Below, in pieces: positions 36,819-44,889 of a stretch of 64,000 nucleotides of DNA; the first letter of the stretch is position 1; each line of letters opens with the position of its first letter. Made by a program: the position numbers and the translations under genes. Source of the stretch: Comamonas testosteroni TK102 (GTDB taxonomy: Bacteria; Pseudomonadota; Gammaproteobacteria; Burkholderiales; Burkholderiaceae_C); NCBI RefSeq assembly GCF_000739375.1, contig NZ_CP006704.1, positions 2,232,001-2,296,000 of the forward strand. The letters are read 5' to 3'. Below the pieces are notes generated by a model, which saw nothing but the letters and a program-made list of their open reading frames with translations, was not told where the DNA came from and made no database searches.

Positions 36819-37901
36819 TCAGGCAGCGAGCGGGGGATAGTCGGTGTAGCCTGCGGCGCCACCGCCGTAGAGCGTGGCCATATCCATTTGAGCCAGAGAC
36901 GCATCAGCCTTCAAGCGCTCGACCAAGTCTGGGTTGGCAATGAAGGCGTGACCAAAGGCGACCAAATCGAGCTTTCCTTCCTGCAGGCGAGCTTCTGCTA
37001 ACTTGCGGGTGTAGCCGTTGTTGGCGATGTAGGTTTGCTTGAAGCGAGCACGCAGCGCGTCATAGTCAAAATGAGCGACATCGCGAGGCCCCCCTGTCGC
37101 GCCTTCGACGACATGCAGATAGACAATGCCAAGGGCACTGAGTTGCTCCGCGATGTAGTTGTACTGAGGCTGCGGCTCGCTGATAGAGATGCCATTGGCG
37201 GGCGAGACCGGGGAAATGCGTACACCGGTGCGCTCAGGTCCAATTTCCTGGGCAACGGCAGCGGTCACCTCTAGCAACAGTCGTGCACGGTTTTCCACTG
37301 AGCCGCCGTATGCGTCCGCGCGTTGGTTGGCTCCATCCTTGATGAATTGCTCCAGCAGGTAGCCGTTGGCACCATGCACCTCCACGCCATCGAAGCCGGC
37401 ACTCATGGCATTGGCGGCAGCTTGGCGGAAGCTCTCCACGATGCCTGGGATCTCATCTAGGCCAAGAGCGCGGGGCTCAGATACTTCCGCAAAGCCATTG
37501 TTCACGAAGGTCTTGGTTTGTGCTCGGATGGCAGAGGGGGCTACAGGCGCTGCGCCATCCGGCTGCACGGACACATGGGACACGCGACCCACATGCCACA
37601 GTTGCACAAAGATCTTTCCGCCCTTGGCGTGTACCGCTTCGGTGACCTTGCGCCATCCAGCGACCTGCTCGGCTGTGTATAGACCGGGGGTGTCTTGGTA
37701 GCCCTGCGCCTGTGCGGAGACCTGAGTCGCTTCCGAAATGATCAAGCCAGCCGAGGCGCGCTGTGCGTAGTAGGTGGCCGCAAGTTCATTAGGCACCAAG
37801 CCAGAACCGGCGCGGTTGCGGGTTAGCGGTCCCATCACAACGCGATTGGCAAGTACCAGATCACCCAAGACATAGGGTTGAAAAAGCGTCTTCTCAGTCA
37901 T
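36819..37901 (-). CDS. nemA: Old yellow enzyme-family flavin oxidoreductase (N-ethylmaleimide reductase-like)
   Basis: FMN-dependent ene-reductase acting on activated alkenes, nitro compounds and maleimides. 360 residues from ATG 37901 (MTEKTLFQPYVLGDL); the frame opens 11 codons earlier without family sequence. Motifs: NRVVMGPLTRNRA, the flavin/substrate His-Asn pair in HGANGYLLEQF, and YGGSVENRARLLLE. It is divergent from a TetR gene with two operator-like palindromes between, the arrangement of nemR-nemA, and heads the minus-strand redox operon. Confidence 0.92.
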   Translation of the reverse strand: MTEKTLFQPYVLGDLVLANRVVMGPLTRNRAGSGLVPNELAATYYAQRASAGLIISEATQVSAQAQGYQDTPGLYTAEQVAGWRKVTEAVHAKGGKIFVQLWHVGRVSHVSVQPDGAAPVAPSAIRAQTKTFVNNGFAEVSEPRALGLDEIPGIVESFRQAAANAMSAGFDGVEVHGANGYLLEQFIKDGANQRADAYGGSVENRARLLLEVTAAVAQEIGPERTGVRISPVSPANGISISEPQPQYNYIAEQLSALGIVYLHVVEGATGGPRDVAHFDYDALRARFKQTYIANNGYTRKLAEARLQEGKLDLVAFGHAFIANPDLVERLKADASLAQMDMATLYGGGAAGYTDYPPLAA

Positions 37902-37935
37902 TTTGCATCCACAGCAATGTTCTAGAAGACTCAAT

Positions 37936-37984
37936 GATGATGGTCGTAATCTAAAAAGTCAATGCTTTAATTACGATCGTAATC
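37936..37984. promoter_or_regulatory. Two operator-like sites between nemA and tetR
   Basis: A perfect 14-bp palindrome ATTACGATCGTAAT lies at 37970-37983. A second 16-mer at 37936-37951 (GATGATGGTCGTAATC) matches GATTACGATCGTAATC in 13 of 16 positions. Both lie between divergent starts, so the adjacent TetR protein probably represses both genes. Confidence 0.75.
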
Positions 37985-38033
37985 AATATATAGTAGAGGC
38001 TCCGCAGGCACACAGACACTCCACGGTAGAAAA

Positions 38034-38657
38034 ATGAAGCTCACCAAAGCACAGGCACAGGCAAACCGAGCACATGTCGTGAAAACGGCATCAGCGCTGT
38101 TTCGCGAGCGTGGATACGATGGCGTGGGTGTGGTCGACTTGATGGCGGCAGCGGGGTTTACGCAAGGCGGCTTCTACAAGCAATTCCGCTCCAAGACGGA
38201 CTTGATGGCGGAATCTGCTGCTTGCGGAATAGAGCAGACCGTAGAGTTGACGAAAGGCATTGACCTGCCGACTTTTGTGCGCAGCTATCTGTCTCGCGAG
38301 CATCGTGACAATCGGGCGGCAGGCTGCACTATGGCTGCTCTGGGCTCCGATGCAGCGCGTCAGACGCAAGAGGTCAAGACGACATTTGCTGCAGGCATCG
38401 AAAGCTTGCTGCACGCCCTTGAGAAGGAATGTCCGATCTCGGAGCGAGCAGAAAATGATGGGGCACGGGCCAGGTCCATCGACACCTTTGCGCATATCGT
38501 CGGGGCCCTGGTCATGTCAAGGGCCTGTCCCGATGATTCGCCACTTGCCGACGAAATCTTGACTGTGTGTCGGGACAAGATCCTTGGTGCGTTGGCGGAG
38601 CAAGAAGGCGTACCGCCCTCCCGCTGCGATTCATGCCGATCAACTGATGTGGCCTGA
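38034..38657 (+). CDS. TetR-family transcriptional regulator (NemR-like)
   Basis: 207 residues. HTH region ALFRERGYDGVGVVDLMAAA followed by GFTQGGFYKQFRSKTDLMAE is typical of the TetR branch that controls ene-reductases. The ligand domain holds cysteines (for example in AACGIEQ, AAGCTMAALG, RACPDD) that could sense electrophiles as in NemR; this is inferred. It is divergent from nemA. Confidence 0.9.
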   Translation: MKLTKAQAQANRAHVVKTASALFRERGYDGVGVVDLMAAAGFTQGGFYKQFRSKTDLMAESAACGIEQTVELTKGIDLPTFVRSYLSREHRDNRAAGCTMAALGSDAARQTQEVKTTFAAGIESLLHALEKECPISERAENDGARARSIDTFAHIVGALVMSRACPDDSPLADEILTVCRDKILGALAEQEGVPPSRCDSCRSTDVA

Positions 38658-38667
38658 GCTTTAACGT

Positions 38668-39030
38668 TCAGCGCTTTACCGCGACTGCAAACGTCACCAT
38701 CGCCATCAGCAAGCTGGTGGCGATGACAGCGCTGAATGCCAAGTAGGGTGAAAGCGGCAGTGCGGAGGTGATCGCGATGGAGATAGCAGCGCAGCCCATT
38801 TGGAGGAAGCCCAGCAAAGCAGAGGCTGCCCCAGCATTTTGGCCAAACGGCTGCAGGGTCACGGCAGTTCCCAAAGGATTGATCAGGCCCATTCCAATCA
38901 GAAACACTGTCAACGCCGCCGAGAAGCAGTACACCTGCTCCGGGGCTGCCAGCAGGGTCGCACCACCGGCAAAGGCGACGGCGATGCCTGCACGGGCACA
39001 GCGCAGTGCGCCAAAGCGATGCGCAAGCCT
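38668..39030 (-). pseudogene. MFS drug transporter, C-terminal fragment
   Basis: Reads from the IS5 end through about 120 codons: a loop (RLAHRFGALRCARAG), then three hydrophobic helices including FLIGMGLINPLGTAV and ALLGFLQMGCAAISIAITSA, the pattern of the last helices of Bcr/CflA-type 12-TM transporters. The N-terminal three-quarters are missing: the IS5 element lies at the break and the DNA on its far side does not continue the gene. Confidence 0.75.
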
Positions 39031-39031
39031 A

Positions 39032-39892
39032 GAGCGTGTTATGAACTTCCAGCTGAAACCAGCACCTGAGCAGCGGCCGGTAGCATGAGCACGGCAAAGA
39101 CCAGAAAGTGCAGCCCGCTCAGCACCTTGGGCAGCCGCTCATAGTCCCGCGAGAGCCGGCGGAACCTCGCCAGCCAGCCAAAGCTGCGCTCCACCACCCA
39201 GCGTCTGGGCAACAGCACAAAGCCTTTCTTGGCCTGGGGCAGCTTCACGATCTGTAGATCCATCCCGTTGTCCTGGGCTGCTTCGCGGGCTTGCTTGCCC
39301 GTATAGCCCTGGTCTGCCCAGGCCACCTCTACCGTGTGGCCCGTGGCCTGCTGCATTTGCTCGCACAGGGTGCGTACCTGCGCCCGTTCCTGCTCGTCGG
39401 CTGGCGTGGCATGCACGGCAAGCAGATGGCCCAGGGTATCCACGGCCATCTGCACCTTGCTGCCGCGGCGGCGCTTGTAGCCGTCGTAGCCCGCCCTCGG
39501 GCCACTCTCGCAACTGGACTGCAATGTGCGCCCATCCATCACCACGGCACTGGGCTGCCCTTGGCGCCCTTGGGGCACACGGATGATGGAGCGCAAGTCT
39601 GACACCATCGCCTCGAAACAGCCCGCATCCAGCCAGCGCCGGCTTTGCTGGTAGACCGCCTCCCATGGCGGCAGGTCATTGGGCAGCAGCCGCCAAGGCG
39701 CTCCTGCACGTATCAGCCAACGCAGCGCATTGAAGACCTCGCGCAGGTCATGCTCGCGCTGCGGCGCTTGCGGGTCCATGAGCGTCAGATAAGAGGCAGC
39801 AAAGCCTGACCTCTGTTGGGTAGGATTTGCGGGGCACTGCAGCACTCTACCTCAGCTACCGCCTGCCTTGAACGCAAGTTCATGACATGCTC
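39032..39892 (-). mobile_element. IS5-family insertion sequence (IS427-like), 861 bp
   Basis: Terminal inverted repeats GAGCGTGTTATGAAC (39032-39046) and, complemented at the other end, GAGCATGTCATGAAC (39878-39892), differ at two positions. A TA dinucleotide flanks both ends, as expected for target-site choice in this group. It carries one minus-strand transposase gene and truncates an MFS gene on its left. Confidence 0.85.
39039..39845 (-). CDS. IS5-family transposase
   Basis: 268 residues of a DDE transposase: first Asp in VVMDGRTLQSS, second in VAWADQGYTG, Glu in RRWVVERSFGWLARFRRLSR, with the IS5 Y-(2)-R-(3)-E-(6)-K-like signature around it. The N-terminal portion before the recognisable LREVFNALRWLIRAGAPWRL region is unusual. 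An overlapping frame at 39785-39976 may carry the original N-terminus, so a frameshift near the start is possible. Confidence 0.85.
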   Translation of the reverse strand: MLQCPANPTQQRSGFAASYLTLMDPQAPQREHDLREVFNALRWLIRAGAPWRLLPNDLPPWEAVYQQSRRWLDAGCFEAMVSDLRSIIRVPQGRQGQPSAVVMDGRTLQSSCESGPRAGYDGYKRRRGSKVQMAVDTLGHLLAVHATPADEQERAQVRTLCEQMQQATGHTVEVAWADQGYTGKQAREAAQDNGMDLQIVKLPQAKKGFVLLPRRWVVERSFGWLARFRRLSRDYERLPKVLSGLHFLVFAVLMLPAAAQVLVSAGSS

Positions 39893-40135
39893 TAAGCCTT
39901 TTTTGCGTTTTTGCGTTTTGGCGCTGCTGCTGCCGGCAGATGACGATTGTTCAGGGTATTTCTGCGTAAGATGCACTGGCTCTACAGCGGCAATGGAAAA
40001 GCTGGCAGTTAGAATGGACAGGATTAGCCTAACCCTGTTGGTGGAGGTTGGATGGCAGTTCTGTAGAGCATCAATGCCCTGTAGAGGCCCGGTCGGTGGC
40101 GCAAGCGGGTCGCACGGCTTTCACCATTGTTAATG
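39893..40135. other. Island right edge / spacer before ppiD
   Basis: 243 bp with no gene. The sequence after the IS does not resume the interrupted transporter. No copy of the tRNA-Val 3' end is seen, so the original attachment site may have been lost in a rearrangement. Confidence 0.45.
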
Positions 40136-40163
40136 AGGCGAACGCAAGTTCGCCTTTATTTTT
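40136..40163 (+). terminator. Hairpin with T tract before ppiD
   Basis: AGGCGAAC 40136-40143 pairs with GTTCGCCT 40148-40155 around GCAA, followed by TTATTTTT. Probably a terminator for whatever originally lay upstream; the ppiD start is 22 bp further on. Confidence 0.65.
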
Positions 40164-40184
40164 GCTGCCGCAGAAAGATTGACC

Positions 40185-42083
40185 ATGTTCGAATCCATCC
40201 GCAAGCATTCCAAGTTCGTGATGATCTTGTTGTTCTTGCTGATCATTCCCTCTTTCATTTTTGTCGGGGTCAACCAGAACTACTTCACCGAGTCCAGCCA
40301 GACTGTGGCTCGTGTGGATGGGCATGACATCACCCAGCAGGACTGGGACAACGCTCACCGGGCTGAAAGTGATCGCCTGCGTGCGCAGAACCCGTCCATG
40401 GATGCCAAGTTGCTCGATTCTCCGGAGGCGCGCTATGCCACGCTGGAGAAGCTGGTGCGTGATCGCGTGCTGGCGGCTGCTGCCACCAAGATGCACCTGA
40501 CAACGCCCGATGCACAACTGGTGCGCACCTTGCGTGAAATTCCCGCGATTGCCTCCCTGCAAAAGCCCGATGGCTCGCTGGATGCCGAAGCCTACAAGGC
40601 TCTGGTGGGCTCGCAGGGCATGACTCCCGAAGGATTTGAAGCCAATCTGCGCCGCGAACTGGCTCTGAATCAGGTGCTGGGTGCCGTGTCCTCGACCAGC
40701 TTCACGACTGCTGCACAGCTGCAGCAGGCCATGGACGCGCTGTATCAGCGCCGCGAAATTCAGGTTGCCCGTTTTGATGCCAGCGCCTTTGCGGGCAAGG
40801 TGCAGCCCACGGAAGCCGAACTCAAGGCTTTCTATGAATCGCACACCAGCCAGTTCAAGCAGCCAGAGGCCGCCACCGTGGAATATGTGCAACTGGACCT
40901 GGCGACGGTAGAGAAGAGCATTGTTCTGAGCGAAGACGATCTGCGCACCTATTACAAGGAAAATGCGGCCCGTCTTGCCGGCCCAGAAGAGCGTCGCGCC
41001 AGCCACATCCTGATCAATGCGGCCAAGGATCTTCCCGCCGCAGAGCGTGAAAAGGCCAAGGCCAAGGCAGAGCAGCTGCTGGCCCAGGTGCGCAAGGATC
41101 CCAAGAGCTTTGCCCAGGTGGCCAAGGCCAATTCGCAGGACCCAGGCTCTGCTGCCAATGGTGGTGATCTGGGCTACTTCGGCCGCGATGCCATGGTCAA
41201 GCCCTTTGAAGAAGCCGTTTTCAAGATGAAGCAGGGCGACATCAGCGATGTGGTCGAGTCCGACTTTGGCTTTCACATCATCGAGCTGACCGGCATCAAG
41301 CAGCCCAAGGTGCCCACGTTCGAGGAAATGCGCCCCAAGCTGGAAGCAGACCTCAAGCAACAGCAGGCCCAGCGCAAGTTTGCGGAGGTGGCCGAGGCCT
41401 TCTCCAACGCTGTCTACGAGCAGTCTGAAAGCCTGCAGCCGGTGGCCGAGAAGTTCAAGCTGAGCATTCAAAAGGCCGAGAACGTGACGCGCGAGCCTGC
41501 CCCCGGTGCGCAAGGTCCTCTGGCCAGCAAGCGTTTCCTGGAGGCACTGTTCTCCGCTGACTCTCTGGAAAACAAGCGCAATACCGATGCGGTGGAGCTG
41601 GCCCCCAGCAATCTGGTGGCCGGCCGGGTGCTGAGCTACGCTCCTGCCCACATTCAGTCCATGGATGAGGTGGGCGCCAAGCTCAAGCAGCTCTACGTCG
41701 CACATCAATCTGCAGAACTGGCCAAGCAAGAGGGCCAGGCCAAGATGGCTGAGTGGAAGGCCAAGCCCGAAACCGCCCAGCTGCCTGCGGCGGTCGAGGT
41801 AGGTCGCGACCAGGCCAAGGACTTGCCGCGTGAAGTGCTGGATGCGGCACTGCGTGCTCCCACCAACGCCCTGCCTGCATGGGAAGGTGTCGATCTTGGC
41901 AATGCCGGTTATGCCGTGATCAAGGTCAATCGCATTGCCCAGCGTCCTGCGCAAGATGCCCAGGTTCTGGAGCAGCAGAAGGCGCAGTTCACGCAGTGGG
42001 CTTCCATGGCCGAAGTCATGGCCTACTATGATCAGCTGAAGAAGATCTTCAAGGTCCAGATCAAGGTGCCGCGTCCTCAGTAA
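40185..42083 (+). CDS. ppiD: Peptidyl-prolyl isomerase PpiD-type periplasmic chaperone
   Basis: 632 residues, anchored in the inner membrane by one helix (residues ~12-31, FVMILLFLLIIPSFIFVGV) with the bulk in the periplasm. A SurA-like N-terminal chaperone region follows, then a parvulin domain (RRASHILINA at ~265, GGDLGYFGRDAMVKPFEEAV, FHIIELTG) and a long C-terminal part. ATG 40185 is preferred over the in-frame TTG at 40179. PpiD helps newly exported outer-membrane proteins fold at the Sec translocon. It normally neighbours hupB, which here lies beyond the island. Confidence 0.93.
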   Translation: MFESIRKHSKFVMILLFLLIIPSFIFVGVNQNYFTESSQTVARVDGHDITQQDWDNAHRAESDRLRAQNPSMDAKLLDSPEARYATLEKLVRDRVLAAAATKMHLTTPDAQLVRTLREIPAIASLQKPDGSLDAEAYKALVGSQGMTPEGFEANLRRELALNQVLGAVSSTSFTTAAQLQQAMDALYQRREIQVARFDASAFAGKVQPTEAELKAFYESHTSQFKQPEAATVEYVQLDLATVEKSIVLSEDDLRTYYKENAARLAGPEERRASHILINAAKDLPAAEREKAKAKAEQLLAQVRKDPKSFAQVAKANSQDPGSAANGGDLGYFGRDAMVKPFEEAVFKMKQGDISDVVESDFGFHIIELTGIKQPKVPTFEEMRPKLEADLKQQQAQRKFAEVAEAFSNAVYEQSESLQPVAEKFKLSIQKAENVTREPAPGAQGPLASKRFLEALFSADSLENKRNTDAVELAPSNLVAGRVLSYAPAHIQSMDEVGAKLKQLYVAHQSAELAKQEGQAKMAEWKAKPETAQLPAAVEVGRDQAKDLPREVLDAALRAPTNALPAWEGVDLGNAGYAVIKVNRIAQRPAQDAQVLEQQKAQFTQWASMAEVMAYYDQLKKIFKVQIKVPRPQ

Positions 42084-42147
42084 GGCATTTAAATCAGGCG
42101 CAAGTTCATTTGCTGCTTGATTTATGCATTACAATAGATGCTTCTAC

Positions 42148-42224
42148 GGTGGCTGTAGCTCAGTTGGTAGAGTCCAGGATTGTGATTCCTGTTGTCGTGG
42201 GTTCGAGTCCCATCAGCCACCCCA
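42148..42224 (+). tRNA. tRNA-His (anticodon GTG), copy 1
   Basis: 77 nt including the extra 5' G (G-1, 42148) diagnostic of tRNA-His, opposite C73. Acceptor GTGGCTG pairs with CAGCCAC, anticodon loop TTGTGAT, encoded CCA. A TACAAT -10-like box lies about 18 bp upstream. Confidence 0.96.
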
Positions 42225-42231
42225 GATTTGA

Positions 42232-42262
42232 AAAACGCTCTGCAGCGCAGAGCGTTTTTATT
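42232..42262 (+). terminator. Terminator after tRNA-His copy 1
   Basis: 12-bp stem AAAACGCTCTGC (42232-42243) with GCAGAGCGTTTT (42247-42258), AGC loop. Confidence 0.85.
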
Positions 42263-42362
42263 TGATGAGAGGCATATGCCTTGAAATCATTGCTAGTTCA
42301 GCGTTTGATGCTCACAAATTTGATTTGAAGCTCAAAATCTGAAGTACAATAGAGACTTCTAC

Positions 42363-42439
42363 GGTGGCTGTAGCTCAGTTGGTAGAGTCCAGGATTGTGA
42401 TTCCTGTTGTCGTGGGTTCGAGTCCCATCAGCCACCCCA
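42363..42439 (+). tRNA. tRNA-His (anticodon GTG), copy 2
   Basis: Identical in all 77 positions to copy 1. The upstream flank is also partly duplicated (TACAATAGA and CTTCTAC shared), so the promoter was copied with the gene. It has its own terminator. Confidence 0.96.
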
Positions 42440-42445
42440 GTTTAA

Positions 42446-42485
42446 AAAATGCCTCACAGGTTTTCTTGTGAGGCATTTTTGTTTT
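42446..42485 (+). terminator. Terminator after tRNA-His copy 2
   Basis: The stem AAATGCCTCACA with TGTGAGGCATTT (to 42478) has an 8-nt loop, followed by TTTTGTTTTT. Confidence 0.85.
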
Positions 42486-42734
42486 TCAGCTCGGTATGAG
42501 CTGGAGAGTGCGGGCTGGCTTGAAGCACCATTTCCGCAGCCCTCCATGGAGGTCTGCTTCTCGAGTCCGGCAATCCCGATTGCAATCGCGCCGGACTGTC
42601 CGTACTGATTTGTTTGAATGCATGCCATGCCGTGGCGGGAAGCTGTCTCCGGGGTCGCCGCGGGATCGCTTGGTTCCGTGTAAACCACAGGCATTGGCAT
42701 CAATGCAGTGCCGAATGCAGACTCTCTCGTGTGC

Positions 42735-43600
42735 ATCACGCAAGCCGTGGCTGTGGCTGTGGCTGATCGCGTGGCTGCGGGCGATCTAAGCAGCAATATC
42801 GCTGTGAACTCCAAGGACGAGACGGGGCAGTTGCTGGGCATGCTCAAGCGCATGCAGCAAAGCCTGGTCAAGACGCGGTGATCGTCGTGCGTAACAATGC
42901 CCAGGGCGTGGCATCGGCAAGCGCCCAGATCGCTGCCGGCAATCACGATCTGTCGGGTCGCCCCGAAGAGCAGGCCGGTGCGCTGGAGGAAACGGCAGCG
43001 TCCATGGAGCAATTGAGCTCGACGGTCAAACAGAACGCAGACAATGCGCGCCAGGCCAACCAGGTGGCGGTGAGCGCATCCGCCGTGGTAGCCCAAGGCG
43101 GCGAGGCAGTCGTCGAAGTGGGGAGCATCAATGAAAGCAGCCGCAGGATGGCAGACATCATCGATGGCATTGCCTTCCAGGCCAATATCCTGGCCTTGAG
43201 TGCGGTAGTGGAGGCTGCTCGTGCAGGCGAGCAAGGCCGTGGCTTTGCCGTGGTGGCGAGCGAAGTCAGAGCGCTGGCGGGGCGCTCGGCCGAAGCGGCC
43301 AAGGAAATCAAGGCCTTGATTACGAGCAGCGTGGAGCATGTGGAGCACAGTGCGCACCTGGTGGACAAGGTAGGTAGCACGATGACCGAGGTGGTGGCGG
43401 CCATCCGCTGCGTGACCGACATCATGGGCGAGATCAGTGCAGCCGGCCCCGAGCAGAGCTCGGGTGTGTCGCAGATCGGTGAGGCCGTTACGCAGATGGA
43501 CCAGACCACGCGACAGAACGCAGCACTGGTGGAGGAAAAGGCCGCGGCCGCCGGCAGTCTGAGCAATCAGGTGCAGTCCTTGCCGTATTCAATTGTCTGA
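42735..43600 (+). pseudogene. Methyl-accepting chemotaxis protein, degenerate
   Basis: The first piece (42735-42881) reads the end of a HAMP domain ([20 protein letters not shown], then [17 protein letters not shown]) and stops. After a +1 shift the signalling domain continues from 42878, with [20 protein letters not shown] and the hairpin tip [20 protein letters not shown]. The tip has changes at normally invariant positions (QTN to QAN, NAAVE to SAVVE). The periplasmic sensor and membrane helices are missing. Non-functional. Confidence 0.85.
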
Positions 43601-44029
43601 CCTTGAGTCAATGACCCAGCTTCAGGTCGCAAGCAGGGTGCCGGCGACGCAGGCGGGCGGCAGGGTGTCTTCGAGGATGCCCGGACCTGCGGAGAAGCCT
43701 GCACCCCAGGCAACTGCTGCTACTGCTTTGCGCCGCGCGGCAGCCATCGCCGGAGCCCAGCAAGCGGCGGCTGCAATGGAGGGGTGACTGGGAAGCCTTC
43801 TGATGCGCAGCGGCGTTGGCTGTGATGGCGGCCGGGGTGAGCAACTGCTGATCGATGCAGGCCTGCCGCTGGGGGCAATCTGCTTGTGGTCTCGGGATTG
43901 TCCTGCCGAGCCCTTGCCCGAGGCGCTGACATGCGTGCGCACGGGTGTGGATGTGCCCATGCAGCGAATATCTTCATACCGCTGAATCCGGGGGGCAGGA
44001 GATTGTGTGTTTCGATTCGGAGCCGGAAA
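43601..44029. other. Noncoding or degenerate stretch after the chemotaxis pseudogene
   Basis: About 430 bp with short GC-rich frames only. The first part (to ~43790) may be the decayed tail of the chemotaxis gene. I recognise nothing else. Confidence 0.4.
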
Positions 44030-44064
44030 GACAAAAGGCCTTGGATTTTTCAATCCAAGGCCTT
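44030..44064 (-). terminator. Terminator after tRNA-Pro
   Basis: 13-bp perfect stem AAGGCCTTGGATT (44035-44047) with AATCCAAGGCCTT (44052-44064), TTTC loop, and a T run on the minus strand. Confidence 0.8.
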
Positions 44065-44072
44065 GTATCGTT

Positions 44073-44149
44073 TGGTCGGAGCGGCGGGATTCGAACTCGC
44101 GACCCTCTGCTCCCAAAGCAGATGCGCTACCAGGCTGCGCTACGCTCCG
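44073..44149 (-). tRNA. tRNA-Pro (anticodon TGG)
   Basis: 77 nt on the minus strand. Acceptor CGGAGCG pairs with CGCTCCG, discriminator A, encoded CCA. The anticodon arm CTGCTTTGGGAGCAG carries TGG. Confidence 0.96.
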
Positions 44150-44220
44150 AAGCCTCTATTCTAACTACAAAAAAATGCTCTTTTTTTGAAAGTGTCGAAT
44201 TTTTGATGGCGAGGCGCCAT

Positions 44221-44478
44221 TTATTTGGAGCGAGGTGTGGTGGGAGCCGGTCCGCGGTTGGCCAGGTGGCGGAAGGTGATGCGGCCCTTGGTCAGGTCAT
44301 AGGGCGACATTTCCAGCGACACCTTGTCGCCGGCCAGAATGCGGATGTGGTGCTTGCGCATCTTGCCGCCGGTGTAGGCAATCAGTTGGTGACCGTTGTC
44401 CAGCGTGACGCGAAAACGCGAGTCAGGCAGGACTTCCGTCACGGAGCCTTGCATTTCAATCAGTTCTTCCTTGGCCAT
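44221..44478 (-). CDS. infA: Translation initiation factor IF-1
   Basis: Single OB-fold protein occupying the ribosomal A site during initiation. 85 residues: the usual 72-residue core ([20 protein letters not shown] through [10 protein letters not shown]) plus a C-terminal extension ([14 protein letters not shown]). Beta-proteobacteria often have two infA genes, one within the ribosomal-protein operon and a stand-alone copy; this free-standing, extended version looks like the second. Confidence 0.95.
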   Translation of the reverse strand: MAKEELIEMQGSVTEVLPDSRFRVTLDNGHQLIAYTGGKMRKHHIRILAGDKVSLEMSPYDLTKGRITFRHLANRGPAPTTPRSK

Positions 44479-44889
44479 TTGTTCAATCTCTCAGAAAAGG
44501 TCAGTTGCGGCGCTTGCTCGTCATCACCACGGAAAAGGCCTGAGCAGTACAAGTGCTCAGGCCTCAGTGTGGCAAGGGCGCTGCGCTGTTTGCGCAGACC
44601 GAACAAAAGGCCGATATCCAATCAAGCCATGCTGTGAAACAGCATTCAGCTAAACATTGGAATTGTAGCGTCTCGCCCTCGCTGATGCCCTGATAAAGGG
44701 GTAAAGCGTCGCAGCGATGAGACGGCTGCATGGGTCTTTGTCATGATGCCTGCATCATTGAGATGCAGCGCCCGGGCAGTGGCCTGGATGGGGGAAAACG
44801 CCTGTAGCCCTCAAAGACAGCCGCCGCTGCCTTGGTCTTGGCTAGAATCCTGTTCGACAGCTCTATAACTTTGATAGCAAAATTCCATT
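44479..44889. other. Divergent intergenic region between infA and psd
   Basis: 411 bp, no gene. It contains an 11-bp stem AGGCCTGAGCA (44536-44546) with TGCTCAGGCCT (44554-44564) in the infA 5' leader side. Promoters for both genes presumably lie here. Confidence 0.5.

Larger units (their letters stand above)
20012..40135. mobile_element. Genomic island / decayed prophage inserted between tRNA-Val and ppiD
   Basis: About 20 kb separate hupB-tRNA-Val from ppiD. Inside are an integrase remnant adjacent to the tRNA, two IS elements, phage-type genes (Rha-like, zinc ribbon, terminase small subunit and a broken large subunit), long gene-poor stretches, and accessory stress and redox genes. Edges are approximate: the left edge is the 3' end of the tRNA, and the right edge lies between the IS5 element (39892) and the hairpin before ppiD (40136). 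I found no second copy of the tRNA 3' end at the right side. Confidence 0.75.

Noticed and set aside
39893..40135. Right attachment copy of the tRNA-Val 3' end
   Set aside because: I looked for GGTTCGAGACCGTCAGGACC-type sequence near the right edge and found none.
43608..43844. Short minus-strand and plus-strand frames after the chemotaxis pseudogene
   Set aside because: Low-complexity Ala/Ser/Arg products without family resemblance; treated as decayed DNA.
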